Positions 61,387 to 64,000 of a DNA stretch of 64,000 nucleotides are shown here, one piece after another. The DNA lies in assembly GCF_032191465.1 (NCBI RefSeq), contig NZ_JAQOUE010000001.1:1054001-1118000 (forward strand). The letters run 5' to 3'. This DNA is from Candidatus Nitronereus thalassa. Lineage in GTDB: Bacteria; Nitrospirota; Nitrospiria; Nitrospirales; UBA8639. The stretch's first letter is position 1. The number at the start of each line of letters is the position of its first letter. Made by a program: the position numbers and the translations under genes. A model generated the notes under the pieces. It worked only from the letters and a program-made list of their open reading frames with translations. It had not been told where the DNA came from and searched no databases.

Positions 61387-64000
61387 ATGTCGAAACTGAC
61401 CAAAGAAGAACAGCGCCTCGATGCTTCTCGGAAGCGACTTGCCCATTGGAAACGATGGGGCCCATATCTGAGTGAACGCCAATGGGGCACGGTCCGGGAA
61501 GACTATAGCCCGGATGGCCATGCCTGGCAGTACTTTCCCCACGATCAAGCTCGTTCGCGAGCCTACCGCTGGGGAGAGGATGGCATTGGCGGCCTGTGCG
61601 ACCGTCACCAATATCTGTGTTTCGCCTTGACGCTTTGGAACGAGCAAGACCCCATTCTCAAGGAACGGTTATTTGGTTTAGCCAACCATGAAGGTAATCA
61701 CGGTGAAGATGTCAAAGAATCATATTTCTATCTGGACTCGACTCCCACCCATTCCTACATGAAGTTCCTCTATAAATATCCGCAAGCCCCTTTTCCCTAC
61801 TCCCAATTGGTGGAAGAAAATCAGCGTCGAGACCGTCAACAACCTGAATATGAGCTGAGCGATACGGGCATCTTTAATGAGCACCGATACTTTGATGTCT
61901 TCATCGAATACGCAAAATCGACACCTGAAGACATTTTGATCAAGGTCACAGCTTATAATCGGGGGGCAGTGGCTGCGCCCTTGGTCTTACTACCCACCCT
62001 CTGGTTCCGCAACACATGGTCTTGGCAACGTTCAGCCGCAAAGCCCAATATTTCCTTGGAGACCCATAGCCCTAGTGGGCAAGCCATACGAGCCGAACAT
62101 TCCCATTATGGACAACGATGGCTTCTTTATGAAGATACGCCCCAACTGCTGTTTACGGAAAATGAGACCAATTTGGAGCGAATCTGGGGCCAACCAAACC
62201 CTACCCCCTTTGTGAAAGATAGCTTTCATAACTATCTCATTCATCAAAAATCTGACTGCATTAATCCGAATCTAACCGGAACCAAGGCTGCCGGTCACTA
62301 TCACAGGACCATTCCTGCCGGAGAATCTGTCACGATTCGCTTACGCCTCACGGACCAACCTCCTGGCGAGCACCCATTTGGAACAGGGTTCGATCGCATC
62401 ATGGAGACACGAATAGCGGAAGCGGATGAGTTTTATGCCCAACGCATGCCCGAGCTAAGCACAAAAGAGGCCAAAGCCATTCAACGGCAAGCCTTTGCTG
62501 GATTACTCTGGTCCAAACAATTTTATCATTACGATGTTGCCACCTGGCTGGTGGGGGACGAAGCGGGTCCTAATGCACACCCTCATAGAAACTCAAGTCG
62601 CAATCAAGATTGGCGTCACCTGTACAATGCCGATGTCATTTCGATGCCTGATAAATGGGAATATCCCTGGTACGCCACTTGGGATCTCGCCTTTCATTGT
62701 GTCCCCTTCGCCTTAATCGACCCTGACTTTGCCAAGGATCAACTGATTTTGTTGTTGCGCGAATGGTATCTTCATCCCAACGGACAATTGCCTGCCTATG
62801 AGTGGGATTTTAATGATGTGAACCCACCGGTCCATGCCTGGGCGGTATGGCGGGTCTATAAAATTGAGCGACGTATTCGTGGCCAAGCGGACCGAAAATT
62901 TTTGGAACGCGCGTTTCACAAATTGCTGTTGAACTTCACGTGGTGGGTCAACCGAAAAGACGCGCAAGGGAAAAACCTGTTTCAAGGCGGGTTCATGGGA
63001 TTGGACAATATTGGGGTCTTCGATCGTTCGCAGCCGTTGCCAACGGGCGGACACCTTGACCAATCGGACACCACCAGTTGGATGGGTATGTTTTGTCTCA
63101 ACATGTTGGCCATTGCCCTTGAATTAGCCAGAGATAATTCGGCTTACGAAAGTGTCGCGAGCAAATTTTTTGATCATTTTGTGTACATCAACCATGCCAT
63201 GAACGGTCGCGGGGACGATTGTTTAAATTTGTGGGATGATGAGGACGGATTTTATTACGACGTGCTCAACTTGCCTCATGGGGAACAACGATTTCTCAAA
63301 ATCCGATCGCTCGTTGGATTAATCCCCTTATTCGCCGTCTTGACGCTTGAACCGGAAACCCTCTCGCAATTGCCAAACTTTCACGAACGGATGATGTGGT
63401 TTCTCAAAAATCGTCAGGAGTTTCGCACCAATGTGGGCACCCAAGTCCGGGAAGATGGCAGCATTCGATATTTATTGTCACTCGTGAGCGAAGAACGGCT
63501 CCGCCGGGTATTGCATCATATGCTCCAAGAGGAAGAGTTCCTTTCCACTTTCGGTATACGCTCCCTGTCACGCCATCATCGAGATCACCCTTTTGAATTT
63601 CATGTGAATGGAACGGAATATCGCGTGGCCTATGAACCTGGAGAGTCGCGTAGCCCCATGTTTGGAGGAAACTCGAATTGGCGAGGACCGATCTGGTTTC
63701 CACTCAACTATCTGTTGATCGAATCGTTACAGAAATTCCATTATTTTTTCAGAGAGTCCTTTACCATAGAATGCCCCACAAACTCGGGGCCCGTCCTTAA
63801 CTTGTGGGAGGTCGGAGGAGAACTTGCCGCACGCCTCATGGCAATATTTCACCAACATCCCTCGGACAACCGACCGATATGGCCAGCTGATCACATTGCC
63901 CAACATGATCCATTTTGGCGGGACCATTTACTGTTTCATGAATTTTTTCATGGAGAAACGGGACAGGGCCTCGGCGCGAGTCACCAAACCGGATGGACTG
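61387..64000 (+). CDS. GH63-like glucosidase (MGH1-type), 3' end outside the window
   Basis: The frame opens at ATG 61387 ([21 protein letters not shown]) and stays open to the last base, at least 871 residues. Segments such as [53 protein letters not shown] and [10 protein letters not shown] match a bacterial family related to GH63/MGH1 alpha-glucosidases with an (alpha/alpha)6 barrel. The substrate is unknown; the context suggests an alpha-glucan, trehalose or glucosylglycerate-type compound. It has no signal peptide, so it is probably cytoplasmic. It may be a further member of the storage-glucan module. Confidence 0.88.
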   Translation, partial: MSKLTKEEQRLDASRKRLAHWKRWGPYLSERQWGTVREDYSPDGHAWQYFPHDQARSRAYRWGEDGIGGLCDRHQYLCFALTLWNEQDPILKERLFGLANHEGNHGEDVKESYFYLDSTPTHSYMKFLYKYPQAPFPYSQLVEENQRRDRQQPEYELSDTGIFNEHRYFDVFIEYAKSTPEDILIKVTAYNRGAVAAPLVLLPTLWFRNTWSWQRSAAKPNISLETHSPSGQAIRAEHSHYGQRWLLYEDTPQLLFTENETNLERIWGQPNPTPFVKDSFHNYLIHQKSDCINPNLTGTKAAGHYHRTIPAGESVTIRLRLTDQPPGEHPFGTGFDRIMETRIAEADEFYAQRMPELSTKEAKAIQRQAFAGLLWSKQFYHYDVATWLVGDEAGPNAHPHRNSSRNQDWRHLYNADVISMPDKWEYPWYATWDLAFHCVPFALIDPDFAKDQLILLLREWYLHPNGQLPAYEWDFNDVNPPVHAWAVWRVYKIERRIRGQADRKFLERAFHKLLLNFTWWVNRKDAQGKNLFQGGFMGLDNIGVFDRSQPLPTGGHLDQSDTTSWMGMFCLNMLAIALELARDNSAYESVASKFFDHFVYINHAMNGRGDDCLNLWDDEDGFYYDVLNLPHGEQRFLKIRSLVGLIPLFAVLTLEPETLSQLPNFHERMMWFLKNRQEFRTNVGTQVREDGSIRYLLSLVSEERLRRVLHHMLQEEEFLSTFGIRSLSRHHRDHPFEFHVNGTEYRVAYEPGESRSPMFGGNSNWRGPIWFPLNYLLIESLQKFHYFFRESFTIECPTNSGPVLNLWEVGGELAARLMAIFHQHPSDNRPIWPADHIAQHDPFWRDHLLFHEFFHGETGQGLGASHQTGWT

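Noticed and set aside
61387-64000. The large hydrolase as the missing TreY
   Set aside because: It lacks GH13 signatures; its motifs match the GH63/MGH1-like group instead.
1-64000. tRNA, rRNA, CRISPR array or phage genes
   Set aside because: None could be recognised by reading both strands; small RNAs cannot be excluded without covariance searches.

Overview
The window reads as chromosomal DNA of a Gram-negative bacterium. It carries an O-antigen ligase, a Kdo-pathway arabinose-5-phosphate isomerase, a WecA/WbpL-type initiating transferase, lipoproteins and periplasmic proteins. The combination of TreS-maltokinase fusion, GlgE, TreZ and GlgX and the look of the housekeeping proteins suggest Nitrospirota (Nitrospira-like). 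This is an impression from family content, not a proven assignment. No rRNA, tRNA, CRISPR array, insertion sequence or phage gene was recognised.

Region A (1-21.6 kb, almost all on the minus strand, visibly A/T-richer than the right half) is a surface-polysaccharide locus. In transcription order it starts at 21625 with an epimerase, a heptose-1-phosphate guanylyltransferase-like enzyme, a Nudix hydrolase and a PLP enzyme of the DegT fold whose usual lysine is histidine (ColD/RfbH type). Then come two subunits of a thiamine-diphosphate E1 enzyme, a second epimerase, a B12-type radical SAM protein, an aldo/keto reductase, a GDP-mannose-dehydratase-like enzyme and an HddA-like sugar kinase. After a gene-poor stretch follow an FkbM methyltransferase, four tandem CgeB-like glycosyltransferases, an ABC exporter and a methyltransferase. 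My main hypothesis is that the first block makes a GDP-linked 3-deoxy or 3,6-dideoxy sugar, possibly a heptose, branched by two-carbon transfer. The second block assembles, decorates and exports the glycan.

Region B (22.0-29.8 kb) is a second polysaccharide block. It has a winged-helix regulator fused to a Rossmann-like domain, a divergent epimerase, a WecA/WbpL-type phosphoglycosyltransferase, a WbpM/CapD dehydratase, a convergent O-antigen ligase and KdsD. Together these start lipid-linked glycans and ligate them to lipid A-core.

Region C (30.0-45.5 kb) is mainly housekeeping: an unknown methyltransferase-like protein with a Gfo/Idh/MocA oxidoreductase, a YifB-type AAA protein, small unknown proteins, threonine aldolase, an RmlD-like reductase, TsaC, PurD and PurH. 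It also holds a compact three-gene module of ECF sigma factor, zinc-finger anti-sigma factor and subtilisin-like lipoprotein protease, and an exported repeat protein.

Region D (45.7-64 kb) is storage-glucan and trehalose metabolism: a DUF1653 protein and GlgX on the minus strand, then divergent TreZ, TreS-maltokinase and GlgE, then Zwf, an ACT-domain malic enzyme, two envelope proteins and a GH63-like glucosidase cut by the window end. TreS, maltokinase and GlgE convert trehalose to alpha-glucan. GlgX and TreZ act on the glucan side, but no TreY is present here. Zwf and malic enzyme could supply NADPH or NADH.
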